A model generated the notes under the pieces. The model had not been told where the DNA came from. It searched no databases and worked only from the letters and a program-made list of their open reading frames with translations. The position numbers were made by a program, and so were the translations under genes. A stretch of DNA of 64,000 nt from NCBI GenBank assembly GCA_963764345.1, contig CAVXSF010000002.1:248001-312000 (forward strand), written 5' to 3'. The DNA is from DASQZK01 sp963764345. GTDB taxonomy: Bacteria; Bacteroidota; Bacteroidia; Bacteroidales; GCA-2748055. This document shows positions 27,193 through 37,102 of this stretch, piece after piece. The first letter of the stretch is position 1. Each line of letters opens with the position of its first letter.

Positions 27193-28449
27193 ATGGACGA
27201 TAATCACAAGACCTCACGGAGGGATTTCATTAAAACTTTTTCTTTAATAGCCGGAGCTACCATGATTGCTTCACAGATGCCATGGCTGTCCACGGTTAAT
27301 GCCCGGGGCTATGATAAGACCGTAAGACTTGGCATAATCGGTGTCGGTTCAAGAGGTTCATACCATTTGTTGAATCTTAAACAGATTCCCGGACTGGAAA
27401 TAGTAGCTTTCTGTGATATCTATGAGCCCAACTTCAGGAAGGCCGGGGAAATTATTGGACCTCAGGCGAAGGGCTATGAGGACTATCGGGATATGCTTGC
27501 CAAAGAGAATCTTGATGCCGTCATGATTACCACACCTCTTGACCGGCATGCCGTGATGACCATTGATGCGCTTCATGCAGGATTACACGTGTTCTGCGAA
27601 AAAAGCATGGCACTTACCGTTAAGGATGCCAACGCTATGGCACAGACAGCGCTTGAAACCGGGAAAATACTTCAGATCGGTCATCAGCGGATGTTCAGCC
27701 TGGTTTATCAGCAGGCCTACAAACAGATCTGGGACGGGAAACTGGGAGATATTACGCAGATCAGGGCTTACTGGCACAGAAACAACGACTGGCGAAGGCC
27801 GGTGCCTTCTCCCGAATTTGAACGGCTTATCAACTGGCGTCTGTATCACGATTATTCCCGCGGGCTCATGACAGAGCTTGCTGCACATCAGGTGCAGGTT
27901 GGTAACCAGATCCTTGGCATGCCTCCGGAAATGGTATGGGGCTCAGGAAGTATTAACTACTGGAAAGATGGCCGTGAAGTCTACGATAATGTGAACCTCG
28001 TGTACAGGTACCCCAACGGAACCCACCTCGTTTACGATTCCATGGCAAGCAACCGGCATTACGGACTGGAGGAACAGATCATGGGACCAAAAGGAACCAT
28101 GGAACTTGAGAACGGTAAAATGTGGGAGGAATTTCCGCCACCGGCACCTGGGGTTCTTCAATTGATCAATAACCTCGAGCATAAATTTTTCGATGTTATT
28201 CCTATTGGGGGAGCCAGCTGGGTGCCAGAAACGGCAATCGATAGAAAAGGAAGGGATATAACTGACGAGGTTATGGAAGATGACGGCTCCAGAATGTCTC
28301 TTGAAGCTTTCGTGGCAAATGTCCGGGATAACAGGGTGGATATTGAACTGACCCGACAGGGCTTATATGCCACGGTGGCCGTACTTCTTGGATTCGAGGC
28401 CATGATGCAGAATAAAATCATGTACTGGCCCGGAAATCTGGTTTTATAA
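27193..28449 (+). CDS. Tat-exported Gfo/Idh/MocA oxidoreductase
   Basis: 418 aa. Tat signal SRRDFIKTFSLIAGA, Rossmann motif LGIIGVGSRGSYH, and the family lysine motif as CEKSMAL instead of EKP. The C-terminal domain carries MTELAAHQVQVGNQILG. It starts 15 bp after apbE and is probably co-transcribed with it. Substrate unknown; the environment suggests periplasmic sugar or glycoside oxidation. Confidence 0.9.
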   Translation: MDDNHKTSRRDFIKTFSLIAGATMIASQMPWLSTVNARGYDKTVRLGIIGVGSRGSYHLLNLKQIPGLEIVAFCDIYEPNFRKAGEIIGPQAKGYEDYRDMLAKENLDAVMITTPLDRHAVMTIDALHAGLHVFCEKSMALTVKDANAMAQTALETGKILQIGHQRMFSLVYQQAYKQIWDGKLGDITQIRAYWHRNNDWRRPVPSPEFERLINWRLYHDYSRGLMTELAAHQVQVGNQILGMPPEMVWGSGSINYWKDGREVYDNVNLVYRYPNGTHLVYDSMASNRHYGLEEQIMGPKGTMELENGKMWEEFPPPAPGVLQLINNLEHKFFDVIPIGGASWVPETAIDRKGRDITDEVMEDDGSRMSLEAFVANVRDNRVDIELTRQGLYATVAVLLGFEAMMQNKIMYWPGNLVL

Positions 28450-28550
28450 TCCTATGTTCAGGAATAATGAAATAATAATTCATATGAAACCAACTGGCTT
28501 GATGACAACTCAGCCGATCGGGATGAGGCTGAGAGCTAAACTGAACTGAA

Positions 28551-28643
28551 AAATACCTTATCATAATCGATCATGTGTAGTTCACCCACACAGGCCCGAC
28601 AGGCTATTCTACCTCTAAAATCAAAATTATTACAGAATGAAAG
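28551..28643. repeat. Short dispersed element, copy 2
   Basis: Longer copy of the element at 1178-1247, with an extra middle part containing GTGTAGTTCACCCACAC (an imperfect hairpin). It ends exactly at the ATG of the 81-aa membrane protein gene, so part of it may serve as that gene's leader. The conserved right part carries TAATTTTG on the minus strand. Confidence 0.65.
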
Positions 28644-28882
28644 ATACAGTTTTTACACCCCGGCGAAAAAAGCGTGAACTATTCATTTTGCTTCTCTCAT
28701 TCGTCGCAGCCAATATTGTGAATCTCGCCGGAATCGTCATTTACGGTACTCCCGCGAAGGAATTGATAACCCAGTTACCTGTTGTATTTGCATTAACGGC
28801 GTTCCTGTATTTTGTTTTAGCCGTGATTAGAGCAATCTGGTGGCTTTTTACCGGAATTTACCGGATATTTAACAAGTCATGA
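28637..28882 (+). CDS. Small two-helix membrane protein of unknown function
   Basis: 81 aa. A basic N-terminus (PRRKKRE) precedes two hydrophobic helices (about residues 14-35 and 47-70), and the C-terminus is basic. Composition and topology are those of a real small inner-membrane protein; no family is recognised. The codons from 28637 lie at the border of the dispersed element. Confidence 0.6.
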   Translation: MKDTVFTPRRKKRELFILLLSFVAANIVNLAGIVIYGTPAKELITQLPVVFALTAFLYFVLAVIRAIWWLFTGIYRIFNKS

Positions 28883-28999
28883 AGGTTTTTCCGGTTAAAA
28901 AGGAGTTCTTAGGCTTTCATTCCCTCAATTTTTTAATCATATGTGCCATTGATATGAAATCTGAATAAATAATACCAAATTTTAAAACACCCCTGGATC

Positions 29000-30085
29000 A
29001 TGAGAAAACTCTACCCGGCATTTGTCATCGCCACAAGCCTTTTACTTACCACATGCACTTCCCTGACTTCACAAAGAAAATCCACACAGGTTAAAAATGT
29101 TATCCTGATGATTGGGGACGGAATGGGCATTGCCCAGGTATGTGCTGCCATGAAAGTGGCTGATCATCCTCTGAACATGGAACAATTCAGTTATACAGGG
29201 TTTTCAAAGACCAGTTCATTATCGGACTATATCACCGATTCAGGTGCAGGCGGCACTGCTCTGTCGACGGGTCATAAGACCGGGAATGGAATCATAGCTG
29301 AAGATACACTTGGTCACCCTTTGAAAACCATTCTTGAAATCGCCCTTGAAAACGGCATGGCAACAGGACTGGTTTCTACTTCGGGAATCACACATGCCAC
29401 ACCCGCTTCCTTCATAGCCCATGAGGCCAACAGGAATAATTATGAGGCCATAGCTGCCGATTTTCTGAAGACGGATATTAATGTTTTTATCGGTGGAGGC
29501 CTGGATCACTTCTCGAAGCGGAAAGACGGACTGAATCTTCTGGATTCCCTGAAATCTTTAGGCTACTTTGTGGCTACAAGTATGGATGAAGCTGAAACCA
29601 TTGCATCGGGTAAACTTGCAGCGCTTTGTGCTCCGGAGCATATTCCGCCGGTTACGGATGGCAGGGGTGACATGCTGCCTCGTGCAACCCTTGAAGCCAT
29701 AAAATTGCTTTCCTCGAACAAGACAGGATTTTTCCTGATGGTCGAGGGGTCCCAGATTGACTGGGGCGGACATGCCAACAATTGCGAATATGTTACCTCT
29801 GAAACCATTGATTTTGATGATGCGGTTGGCAAAGCTCTTGAATTTGCAAGAAAGGACGGACATACCCTCGTTATCGTTACCGCTGATCATGAAACCGGAG
29901 GAATGGCCCTTACTGGAGGCAACAATAATACACGAAATTTAAAAGCCTCTTTCGCAACCGGAGGACATACAGCTGTTATGGTACCGGTATTTGCCTGGGG
30001 ACCCGGAGCAGAAAACTTCTCGGGTGTGTATGAAAACACAGCCATATTTGACAAAATGATAAATGCCCTGGATTTGGGTAAATAA
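29000..30085 (+). CDS. Alkaline phosphatase, lipoprotein
   Basis: 361 aa. Lipobox LLLTTC (Cys19). Metal and catalytic residues of the PhoA fold are present: D40 (MIGDGMG), nucleophile S81 in TDSGAGGTALSTG, MVEGSQIDWGGHAN, and TADHETGG. A His near GGHT completes the zinc set. It hydrolyses phosphomonoesters in the periplasm or at the outer membrane. No pho box can be judged here. Confidence 0.93.
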   Translation: MRKLYPAFVIATSLLLTTCTSLTSQRKSTQVKNVILMIGDGMGIAQVCAAMKVADHPLNMEQFSYTGFSKTSSLSDYITDSGAGGTALSTGHKTGNGIIAEDTLGHPLKTILEIALENGMATGLVSTSGITHATPASFIAHEANRNNYEAIAADFLKTDINVFIGGGLDHFSKRKDGLNLLDSLKSLGYFVATSMDEAETIASGKLAALCAPEHIPPVTDGRGDMLPRATLEAIKLLSSNKTGFFLMVEGSQIDWGGHANNCEYVTSETIDFDDAVGKALEFARKDGHTLVIVTADHETGGMALTGGNNNTRNLKASFATGGHTAVMVPVFAWGPGAENFSGVYENTAIFDKMINALDLGK

Positions 30086-30092
30086 ATCCCGG

Positions 30093-31001
30093 ATGTATCA
30101 GAAACGTTTATCCTCCCGGGGATGGCTTTCCTTTGGATGGTTGCTGGTTCCCGTATTGTTTTCCTGCCGGTCGGTGAGCTATCTGCAGGGGAGTGCCGGG
30201 CCTGTTATTCAAAAAGAAAACTTTGAAGGGAAACTGCCTTCTGCTTTATCGGAAACCTCCGGATTGGCATACAGGGACGGCCGTCTGTGGACATTTAACG
30301 ACAGCGGGGGAGGGGCAGTGCTTTTTTCATTCCTGCCTTCCGATCCTATAGGAAGTGAAAAGGAATATCCCGTCCGGGGTGCCGTGAACATCGATTGGGA
30401 AGATATAAGTACTGACAGTCTGTACTTTTATATATCCGATACGGGTAATAATTTGGGTGCCAGGGATACCATGAGAATATACCAGGTTAGTATTGACACT
30501 GCAGAGAATACAGCTGGTGTAAGGTCGGTCATATCCTTTTCCTATCCCGGGAAGTCCCCGGCATATCATGATTGCAGGAGAAATCCGTTCGATTCCGAAG
30601 CACTGACTGTCATGGACGATTCCCTCTGGCTGTTCACAAAAAACTGGCAGGATGAATCCAGCTCGATCTATATATATCCTAAACAGCCCGGGTTTTATTT
30701 CACAGGACCGCGATACCGGCTTCAACCCGGAATGCTGGTAACCGGTGCAGATTTTGACCAGCGGAACAGCATGCTTTGGCTGATAGGGTATCACCATTTC
30801 AAACCGGTTATCAGAGTGTACAGTCTGGAAAATAGCAGCCCGCCCAGGTCTGTTCTCCGCATCAGGTTGTCGAACAGAACCGGATTGCAGACTGAAGGTA
30901 TAGTTTGTGCTGACGATGGCTTCGTGTATCTCAGTTATGAAAAAAGCAAACGCCCCCAGGGTCTGCTCAGAATAAAAAATCCATTTAAAATGTTCCCGTG
31001 A
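30093..31001 (+). CDS. Secreted beta-propeller-like lipoprotein
   Basis: ~302 aa from ATG 30093, 7 bp after the phosphatase stop. Lipobox VLFSC. Early signature LSETSGLAYRDGRLWTFNDSGG, then repeated strands with SDTGNN, FDSEALTVMDDSLWLFTKN and LQTEGIVCADDG, suggesting a six-bladed propeller. Function unknown. Probably co-transcribed with the phosphatase and ended by the terminator at its stop codon. Confidence 0.75.
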   Translation: MYQKRLSSRGWLSFGWLLVPVLFSCRSVSYLQGSAGPVIQKENFEGKLPSALSETSGLAYRDGRLWTFNDSGGGAVLFSFLPSDPIGSEKEYPVRGAVNIDWEDISTDSLYFYISDTGNNLGARDTMRIYQVSIDTAENTAGVRSVISFSYPGKSPAYHDCRRNPFDSEALTVMDDSLWLFTKNWQDESSSIYIYPKQPGFYFTGPRYRLQPGMLVTGADFDQRNSMLWLIGYHHFKPVIRVYSLENSSPPRSVLRIRLSNRTGLQTEGIVCADDGFVYLSYEKSKRPQGLLRIKNPFKMFP

Positions 31002-31026
31002 CCTGTCCCACGGGCAACTTTTTTTA
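30992..31026 (+). terminator. Intrinsic terminator
   Basis: Stem CCCGTG (30995-31000) with CACGGG (31009-31014), extended by GTT/AAC past a bulged C, then a run of eight T. The stop codon lies within the stem. It ends the phosphatase-lipoprotein unit. Confidence 0.7.
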
Positions 31027-31086
31027 TCCTTCATGATGCTCCCCCCTTAAAAAGAATTATTTTTGCAGATCTTTAAAAAATTTTCT

Positions 31087-31717
31087 ATGGAGATTGATCA
31101 GGCGTTGTTTGAAGGGGGTAAAATGCTGCCCGTGGTAGAGGAATTCTATAGCCTGCAGGGTGAAGGATTTCATTTTGGCAAAGCAGCATATTTTTTGCGT
31201 ATAGGCGGATGTGATGTCGGTTGCAGCTGGTGTGATACGAAGTTTTCATGGAATCCGGGCGTTCACCCCGTGGTGGATGTCGACCAAATTATCGAACGAA
31301 TAACAGGTTGTCCGGCCGGTGCAGTGGTGATCACTGGAGGGGAGCCACTGATCTTCGATCTGACGTATCTTTGTAACCGGCTGAAGGATAACGGGATTGA
31401 GACTTTCCTGGAGACATCGGGAGCCTATCCGCTTACCGGAACATGGGACTGGATATGCCTGTCCCCGAAAAAACAAATGCCTGCCCGATGCAGAGATATA
31501 TCTCATGGCTGATGAATTAAAAATGATCATCAGCAAGCCAGACGATTTTGAGTGGGCTGTCGAAAATTCAGGTCTGGTATCTGAGCGCTGTATCCTTTAT
31601 CTCCAGCCCGAATGGAGTGTATATTCGGCAATGATGCCGTCCATTGTTGAATTTATTAAGGAAAATCCAAGCTGGAAGATATCCCTGCAGGCTCATAAAT
31701 TTATGAGAATACCCTGA
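31087..31717 (+). pseudogene. queE: 7-carboxy-7-deazaguanine synthase (QueE), one frameshift
   Basis: Radical-SAM enzyme of the queuosine/7-deazaguanine pathway. The first frame has VEEFYSLQGEG and the cluster-binding C42-x3-C46-x2-C49 (GGCDVGCSWCD), plus VITGGEP. At 31467-31480 the sequence CCGAAAAAACAAATG shifts frame. The second frame continues PDAEIYLMADELKMIISKPDDFEW and ends SLQAHKFMRIP. Joined, they form a ~209-aa protein of normal length. The key motifs are intact, and the break is beside a six-A run, so consensus error is likely. Confidence 0.82.
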
Positions 31718-31730
31718 AAGAAATCGAACT

Positions 31731-31832
31731 CCCTAACTCCCGAACTCCCGAACTCCCGAACTCCCTAACTCCCTAACTCCCTAACTCCCTAACTCCCTAA
31801 CTCCCTAACTCCCTAACTCCCTAACTCCCTCA
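31731..31832. repeat. Octamer tandem array (CTCCCTAA / CTCCCGAA)
   Basis: About twelve 8-bp units, first mixed CTCCCGAA/CTCCCTAA, then uniform CTCCCTAA. It begins just after the queE stop and leads directly into the ~180-bp array. Confidence 0.9.
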
Positions 31833-31839
31833 ATCCCTA

Positions 31840-33790
31840 CGCTCACCCCTTAGTCCCCTAAAGGGGAAACCCAGCCCACCGTAGCATTTACTAAGTCCTC
31901 CTCCCGTCTCCCGTCTCCAACTTCGATATTCATTATTCGATATTCGTTATTCATTATTTTTCTTCCCTTTCGCCTTTCACCTTTCGCCTTTTTCCCAACC
32001 TCTTCTTCCCCTCGCTCACCCCTTGATCCCCTGAAAGGGGAAACCCAGCCCACCGTAGCATTTACTAAGTCCTCCTCCCGTCTCCCGTCTCCAACTTCGA
32101 TATTCATTATTCATTATTCTTCTCTTCCCTTTCCTTTCCCCCTTTCGCCTTTTTCCCAACCTCTTCTTCCCCTCGCTCACCCCTTGATCCCCTGAAAGGG
32201 GAAACCCCAGCCCGCCGCAGCATTTACGAAGTCCTTCTCCCGTCTCCCGTCTCCAACTTCGATTTCATTATTCGATATTCGTTATTCATTATTCTTCTCT
32301 TCCCTTTCCTTTCCCCCTTTCGCCTTTTTCCCAACCTCTTCTTCCCCTCGCTCACCCCTTGATCCCCTGAAAGGGGAAACCCCAGCCCGCCGCAGCATTT
32401 ACGAAGTCCTTCTCCTGTCTCCCGTCTCCAACTTCGATATTCATTATTCGATATTCGTTATTCATTATTCTTCTCTTCCCTTTTTCGCCTTTCGCCTTTC
32501 GCCTTTTTCCCAACCTCTTCTTCCCCTCGCTCACCCCTTAATCCCCTGAAAGGGGAAACCCCAGCCCGCCGCAGCATTTACGAAGTCCTTCTCCTGTCTC
32601 CCGTCTCCAACTTCGATATTCATTATTCGATATTCGATATTCATTATTCTTCTCTTCCCTTTCGCCTTTCGCCTTTCGCCTTTCGCCTTTTTCCCAACCT
32701 CTTCTTCCCCTCGCTCACCCCTTAATCCCCTGAAAGGGGAAACCCCAGCCCGCCGCAGCATTTACGAAGTCCATCTCCTGTCTCCCGTCTCCAACTTCGA
32801 TATTCATTATTCGATATTCGATATTCATTATTCTTCTCTTCCCTTTCGCCTTTCACCTTTCGCCTTTCGCCTTTTTCCCAACCTCTTCTTCCCCTCGCTC
32901 ACCCCTTGATCCCCTGAAAGGGGAAACCCCGGCCCGCCGCAGCATTTACGAAGTCCTTCTCCTCTGTCTCCCGTCTCCAACTTCGATATTCATTATTCGA
33001 TATTCGTATTCATTATTCTTCCTTTCCCTTTCGCCTTTTTCCCAACCTCTTCTTCCCCTCGCTCACCCCTTGATCCCCTGAAAGGGGAAACCCCAGCCCG
33101 CCGCAGCATTTACGAAGTCCATCTCCTGTCTCCCGTCTCCAACTTCGATATTCATTATTCGATATTCGATATTCATTATTCTTCTCTTCCCTTCGCCTTT
33201 CGCCTTTCGCCTTTCGCCTTTTTTCCCAACCTCTTCTTCCCCTCGCTCACCCCTTGATCCCCTGAAAGGGGAAACCCCAGCCCGCCGCAGCATTTACGAA
33301 GTCCTTCTCCCGTCTCCCGTCTCCAACTTCGATATTCATTATTCGATATTCGATTATTCTTCTCTTCCCTTTCGCCTTTCGCCTTTCGCCTTTCGCCTTT
33401 TTCCCAACCTCTTCTTCCCCTCGCTCACCCCTTAATCCCCTGAAAGGGGAAACCCCAGCCCGCCGCAGCATTTACGAAGTCCTTCTCCCGTCTCCCGTCT
33501 CCAACTTCGATATTCATTATTCGATATTCGATATTCATTATTCTTCTCTTCCCTTTCGCCTTTCGCCTTTCCCTTTCCCAACCTCTTCTTCCCCTCGCTC
33601 ACCCCTTGATCCCCTGAAAGGGGAAACCCCAGCCCGCCGCAGCATTTACGAAGTCCTTCTCCCGTCTCCCGTCTCCAACTTCGATATTCATTATTCGATA
33701 TTCGATATTCATTATTCTTCTCTTCCCTTTCGCCTTTCGCCTTTCACCTTTCGCCTTTTTCCCAACCTCTTCTTCCCCTCGCTCACCCTA
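31840..33790. repeat. Tandem array of eleven ~180-bp units built from heptads
   Basis: Units start with CGCTCACCCCTT at 31840, 32013, 32174, 32349, 32528, 32712, 32896, 33060, 33244, 33422 and 33596, with a truncated twelfth at 33780. Unit lengths run from 161 to 184 bp. Each holds a mini-hairpin CCCCTGAAAGGGG, a conserved GCAGCATTTACGAAGTCC block, CTCCCGT heptads, ATTCATT/ATTCGAT heptads and a variable number of CGCCTTT heptads. Length differences come mainly from heptad number. Minus-strand frames through it are Lys/Arg/Gly-rich and are judged non-coding. Confidence 0.92.
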
Positions 33791-33854
33791 TCTACCCTAT
33801 CTGCATTTCTTCTTTCGCCGGGAATTGACTAAATTCAGCCCAAAATAAATCCTG

Positions 33855-35792
33855 ATGAACAGCCTCAGAAATATTCTTGTTTTAATATTCACCCTTGCAT
33901 TCGGAGTTCAGGCGATGGCTCAGTACCATTCCACTTCAAAAAGAGCAGTGAAATATTTTAAAGAGGCACTTGAACAATACAATCACAGGGAAGAACAGGA
34001 GGCTTTGCAGAATCTTCATAAAGCCGTTAGAGCCGATGCACGTTTCGTTGAAGCCTGGATGTTGATGGCCCAGATAAACAAGGACAGAGGACAGTACGAT
34101 GACGCAGTGGCCGACTTTGAAAAAGCACTGAACATTGATCCGGCTTTTTATCCGGAAGGTTTTATGGTTTTAGCACAAGTGGAATACAGTATTGGGAAAT
34201 ATAAACAGGCTCTTGTAAATGTTGACCGTTTCCTTGACCTTGAGGAATTCGGGAAGATCTCCCGTTCGGAAGCAGAGCATTTCATAACGGAATGCAACTT
34301 CGCTATCCATGCTGTAGAAAATCCGGTGCCGTTTGATCCGGTAAACCTTGGGGATTCGGTCAATTCCGCTAAAAATGAATACTGGCCTTCGTTATCTGTG
34401 GATGAATCGACGCTCGTATTTACAGTTCTTGATCCCAAGGATTCTTCCAAACCGATTGGATTCGGGAACATGCAGGAAGATTTTTACTATTCGGTAAGAC
34501 GTGCCGGTGATGGCTGGAGCAAACGTAAGAACTTTGGAAAACCTCTGAATTCACCTGATAATGAAGGAGCACAATCCCTTTCTCCCGACGGGCGCTTTCT
34601 CTATTTTACCGCATGCAACCGACCCGACGGACAGGGGATGTGTGACCTCTATATGTCTGAATTTAAAGAAGGTAAATGGTCTGTTCCGTTTAATCTCGGC
34701 CGGACGCTGAATACGTCCTATTCGGAAAAACAGCCTTCCATTTCGGCCGACGGAAAAACGCTTTTTTTCGCATCAGACCGGCCCGGCGGGAAAGGCGGCC
34801 TGGATATCTGGTACAGTAAAAAATCAATTACGGGAGGGTGGCTTCCCCCGGTAAATGCCGGTGACAGTATCAATACCACCGGAAATGAGCAGTCACCCTT
34901 CATTCATCCCGACGGGAAAACCCTTTATTTTTCATCGGAAGGGCACCTCAATATGGGGAAGGGCGATATTTTCATTTCCCGGCTGAGGGACGACGGCTCC
35001 TGGAGTGAAGCCCAAAACCTGGGATATCCGATAAATACCTTTCATGATGAAATAGGCTTGATCGTAAACTCTGCCGGTGACCGCGCTTATTTTTCTTCCG
35101 ACAGGTTAAAGGGCAGGGGAATGGATATATATGCTTTTGATCTCTATCCTGCTGCCAGGCCGGAGATGGTATCCTATATGAAAGGCCGTGTATACGATGC
35201 CGATACCTATAAGGGACTTGCTGCACGTTTTCAGCTCATTGATCTTGCCAGCGGGAAAGTAACCATTGAGTCACGATCTAACGCGGGTGAAGGGGATTTT
35301 CTGGTACCGCTGCCGACTGGTCATAATTTTGCTCTTAATGTCTCTCATCCTGGTTACATGTTCTACTCAGAACATTTTGCATTTAATGGCAGATATGAAA
35401 AAACCAGTCCATATCTCAAGGATGTACCCCTGAAACCTTTAAAATCAGGACAAAAGATCATATTAAAAAATGTCTTCTTTGAATTCGATTCCGATTCCCT
35501 GCAGAACGAATCTGTAATTGAACTCAATAAGGTTGTTGAATTTCTGGATGCCAATCCGGAAATAAAAGTGGAAATCAGCGGACATACCGATTCAATCGGG
35601 TCGGCAACATACAACCAGGATTTGTCGGAACGCAGGGCCGGGTCGGTTGTAAAATATCTTCAAAGCCAGGGGATTAGTCACGACAGGCTGACTTTTAAGG
35701 GGTACGGAGCCACACAACCCATCGCCCCCAACGACACGGAGGAAGGAAGAGCTCTCAACAGACGGACCGAGCTGAAGATTACAGGTCTTTGA
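33855..35792 (+). CDS. OmpA-family protein with TPR and PD40 propeller (PorE-like)
   Basis: 645 aa. Signal peptide ends near QAMAQ. Order of domains: TPR repeats (~25-150), PD40/WD40-like beta-propeller (~170-440; LSPDGRFLYFTA, ISADGKTLFFASDRPGGKGGLDIW, IHPDGKTLYFSSEG), a carboxypeptidase-regulatory-like beta domain (~445-530), and a C-terminal OmpA peptidoglycan-binding domain (~540-645; ISGHTDSIG, LSERRAGSVVKYL). This order is that of PorE, a T9SS-associated periplasmic anchor protein, but PorE is a lipoprotein and no lipobox is seen here. It may be a PorE homologue or another envelope anchor. Confidence 0.8.
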   Translation: MNSLRNILVLIFTLAFGVQAMAQYHSTSKRAVKYFKEALEQYNHREEQEALQNLHKAVRADARFVEAWMLMAQINKDRGQYDDAVADFEKALNIDPAFYPEGFMVLAQVEYSIGKYKQALVNVDRFLDLEEFGKISRSEAEHFITECNFAIHAVENPVPFDPVNLGDSVNSAKNEYWPSLSVDESTLVFTVLDPKDSSKPIGFGNMQEDFYYSVRRAGDGWSKRKNFGKPLNSPDNEGAQSLSPDGRFLYFTACNRPDGQGMCDLYMSEFKEGKWSVPFNLGRTLNTSYSEKQPSISADGKTLFFASDRPGGKGGLDIWYSKKSITGGWLPPVNAGDSINTTGNEQSPFIHPDGKTLYFSSEGHLNMGKGDIFISRLRDDGSWSEAQNLGYPINTFHDEIGLIVNSAGDRAYFSSDRLKGRGMDIYAFDLYPAARPEMVSYMKGRVYDADTYKGLAARFQLIDLASGKVTIESRSNAGEGDFLVPLPTGHNFALNVSHPGYMFYSEHFAFNGRYEKTSPYLKDVPLKPLKSGQKIILKNVFFEFDSDSLQNESVIELNKVVEFLDANPEIKVEISGHTDSIGSATYNQDLSERRAGSVVKYLQSQGISHDRLTFKGYGATQPIAPNDTEEGRALNRRTELKITGL

Positions 35793-35874
35793 GCCTCGGA
35801 GTATTTGGCTCATTCTCTTGGGTTCCCTCCTTGGTAGAATATTTATAAACTAATAAAAGTCATATTTAGGTCAA

Positions 35875-35894
35875 ACAATAATGGTTATTATTGT
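35875..35894 (+). promoter_or_regulatory. Perfect hairpin upstream of the C1 peptidase gene
   Basis: ACAATAAT, loop GGTT, ATTATTGT: an 8-bp perfect stem 36 bp before the peptidase ATG. No T-tract follows. It could be an operator or an mRNA leader element; function unknown. Confidence 0.35.
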
Positions 35895-35929
35895 CTGTTA
35901 AAAGGATAAAATCATTCAAAATAATCATT

Positions 35930-37102
35930 ATGAAGAAAATTGTTTTTTCACTTTTCTTATCTATTCTTTATTTCGCCGGAATCCTCGCCCAGGATTCAGG
36001 ATATAAATTCACCAACCTTATCAGTTTGCCGGCAACGTCGGTAAAAAACCAGAGTAATACAGGAACCTGCTGGAGCTTTTCCGGGATTTCCTTTTTTGAA
36101 TCGGAATTGTTACGAATGGGAAAAGGTGAATACAACCTTTCAGAGATGTTCGTGGTACGTAATGACTATGACCTGAAAGCTCAGAAATATGTAAGGATGC
36201 ATGGAACAATCAATTTCGATGCAGGTGGAGAATTTGATGATATCTCCAATATGTTTGCAACTCAGGGTATAGTTCCTGAAATTGTTTATCCGGGTTTGAA
36301 TTATGGAGAGAAAACCTACGATCATGAAGAACTGAATAGTGTATTGAAAGCCTACATGAGTTCCATTATAGAAAATAAGAAACTCACTACAGCCTGGGAC
36401 GCGGGTTTTGAAGGAGTGCTTGATGCATACCTGGGTAAGAATCCGGAAACATTTACATACAAGGGTAAGGAATATACCCCCAAATCTTTCGAGGAATCGC
36501 TTGGACTTAATATGGATGATTATGTTATGGTCACTTCCTTTACACACCATCCGTTTTACAAACCGTTTATCCTTGAGATCCCGGATAACTGGGCCTGGGG
36601 AGAGGTCTACAATGTAAAGATCGACGAACTTACCGGTATCATCGATTATTCCCTGAAAAATGGGTTCACGGTGGCCTGGGGTGCTGACGTGAGCGAAAAG
36701 GGATTTAGCTGGAGTAACGGGCTTGCAGTCGTACCTGGCGATGATTTCAAAGATATTGAAGGCGTCAGTCAGGATGAATGGAACGCCCTTTCCGACCGTG
36801 AGAAACAAGTTTTCATATATGATTTTTCATACCCTCATAAGGAAAAAGCGATAACCCAGGAAATGAGACAGGCTGCTTTCGATAATTATGAAACAACCGA
36901 TGACCATGGAATGCATATTACCGGTTCAGCTAAAGATCAGAATGGAACGCCTTTTTACCTGGTGAAGAATTCCTGGGGAACGGGAAATCGGTACGAGGGT
37001 TACCTGTATGCCTCAAAAGCCTATGTACAATATAAAACAACGGCTATCATGGTGAATAAGAATGGAATTCCCCCGGCCATTCGGAAGAAACTGGGATTGT
37101 AA
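35930..37102 (+). CDS. Secreted C1 aminopeptidase (bleomycin hydrolase/PepC type)
   Basis: 390 aa from ATG 35930. Signal peptide to about LAQ (residues 1-21). Papain-like triad: C47 in NQSNTGTCWSFSG, H326 in DDHGMHITG and N347 in VKNSWG. Classical PepC is cytoplasmic and ~450 aa; this shorter, exported form is common in Bacteroidota. It likely trims peptides in the periplasm. Confidence 0.88.
   Translation: MKKIVFSLFLSILYFAGILAQDSGYKFTNLISLPATSVKNQSNTGTCWSFSGISFFESELLRMGKGEYNLSEMFVVRNDYDLKAQKYVRMHGTINFDAGGEFDDISNMFATQGIVPEIVYPGLNYGEKTYDHEELNSVLKAYMSSIIENKKLTTAWDAGFEGVLDAYLGKNPETFTYKGKEYTPKSFEESLGLNMDDYVMVTSFTHHPFYKPFILEIPDNWAWGEVYNVKIDELTGIIDYSLKNGFTVAWGADVSEKGFSWSNGLAVVPGDDFKDIEGVSQDEWNALSDREKQVFIYDFSYPHKEKAITQEMRQAAFDNYETTDDHGMHITGSAKDQNGTPFYLVKNSWGTGNRYEGYLYASKAYVQYKTTAIMVNKNGIPPAIRKKLGL

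Noticed and set aside
31850..33471. Several 60-85-codon minus-strand frames with similar peptides (start MLRRAGVSPFRG)
   Set aside because: Each spans one satellite unit; the peptide repeats because the DNA does. Unit lengths are not multiples of three and no start signals are seen.
31840..33790. CRISPR array
   Set aside because: Units are ~180 bp with internal short repeats and no unique spacers between short constant repeats; no cas genes nearby.
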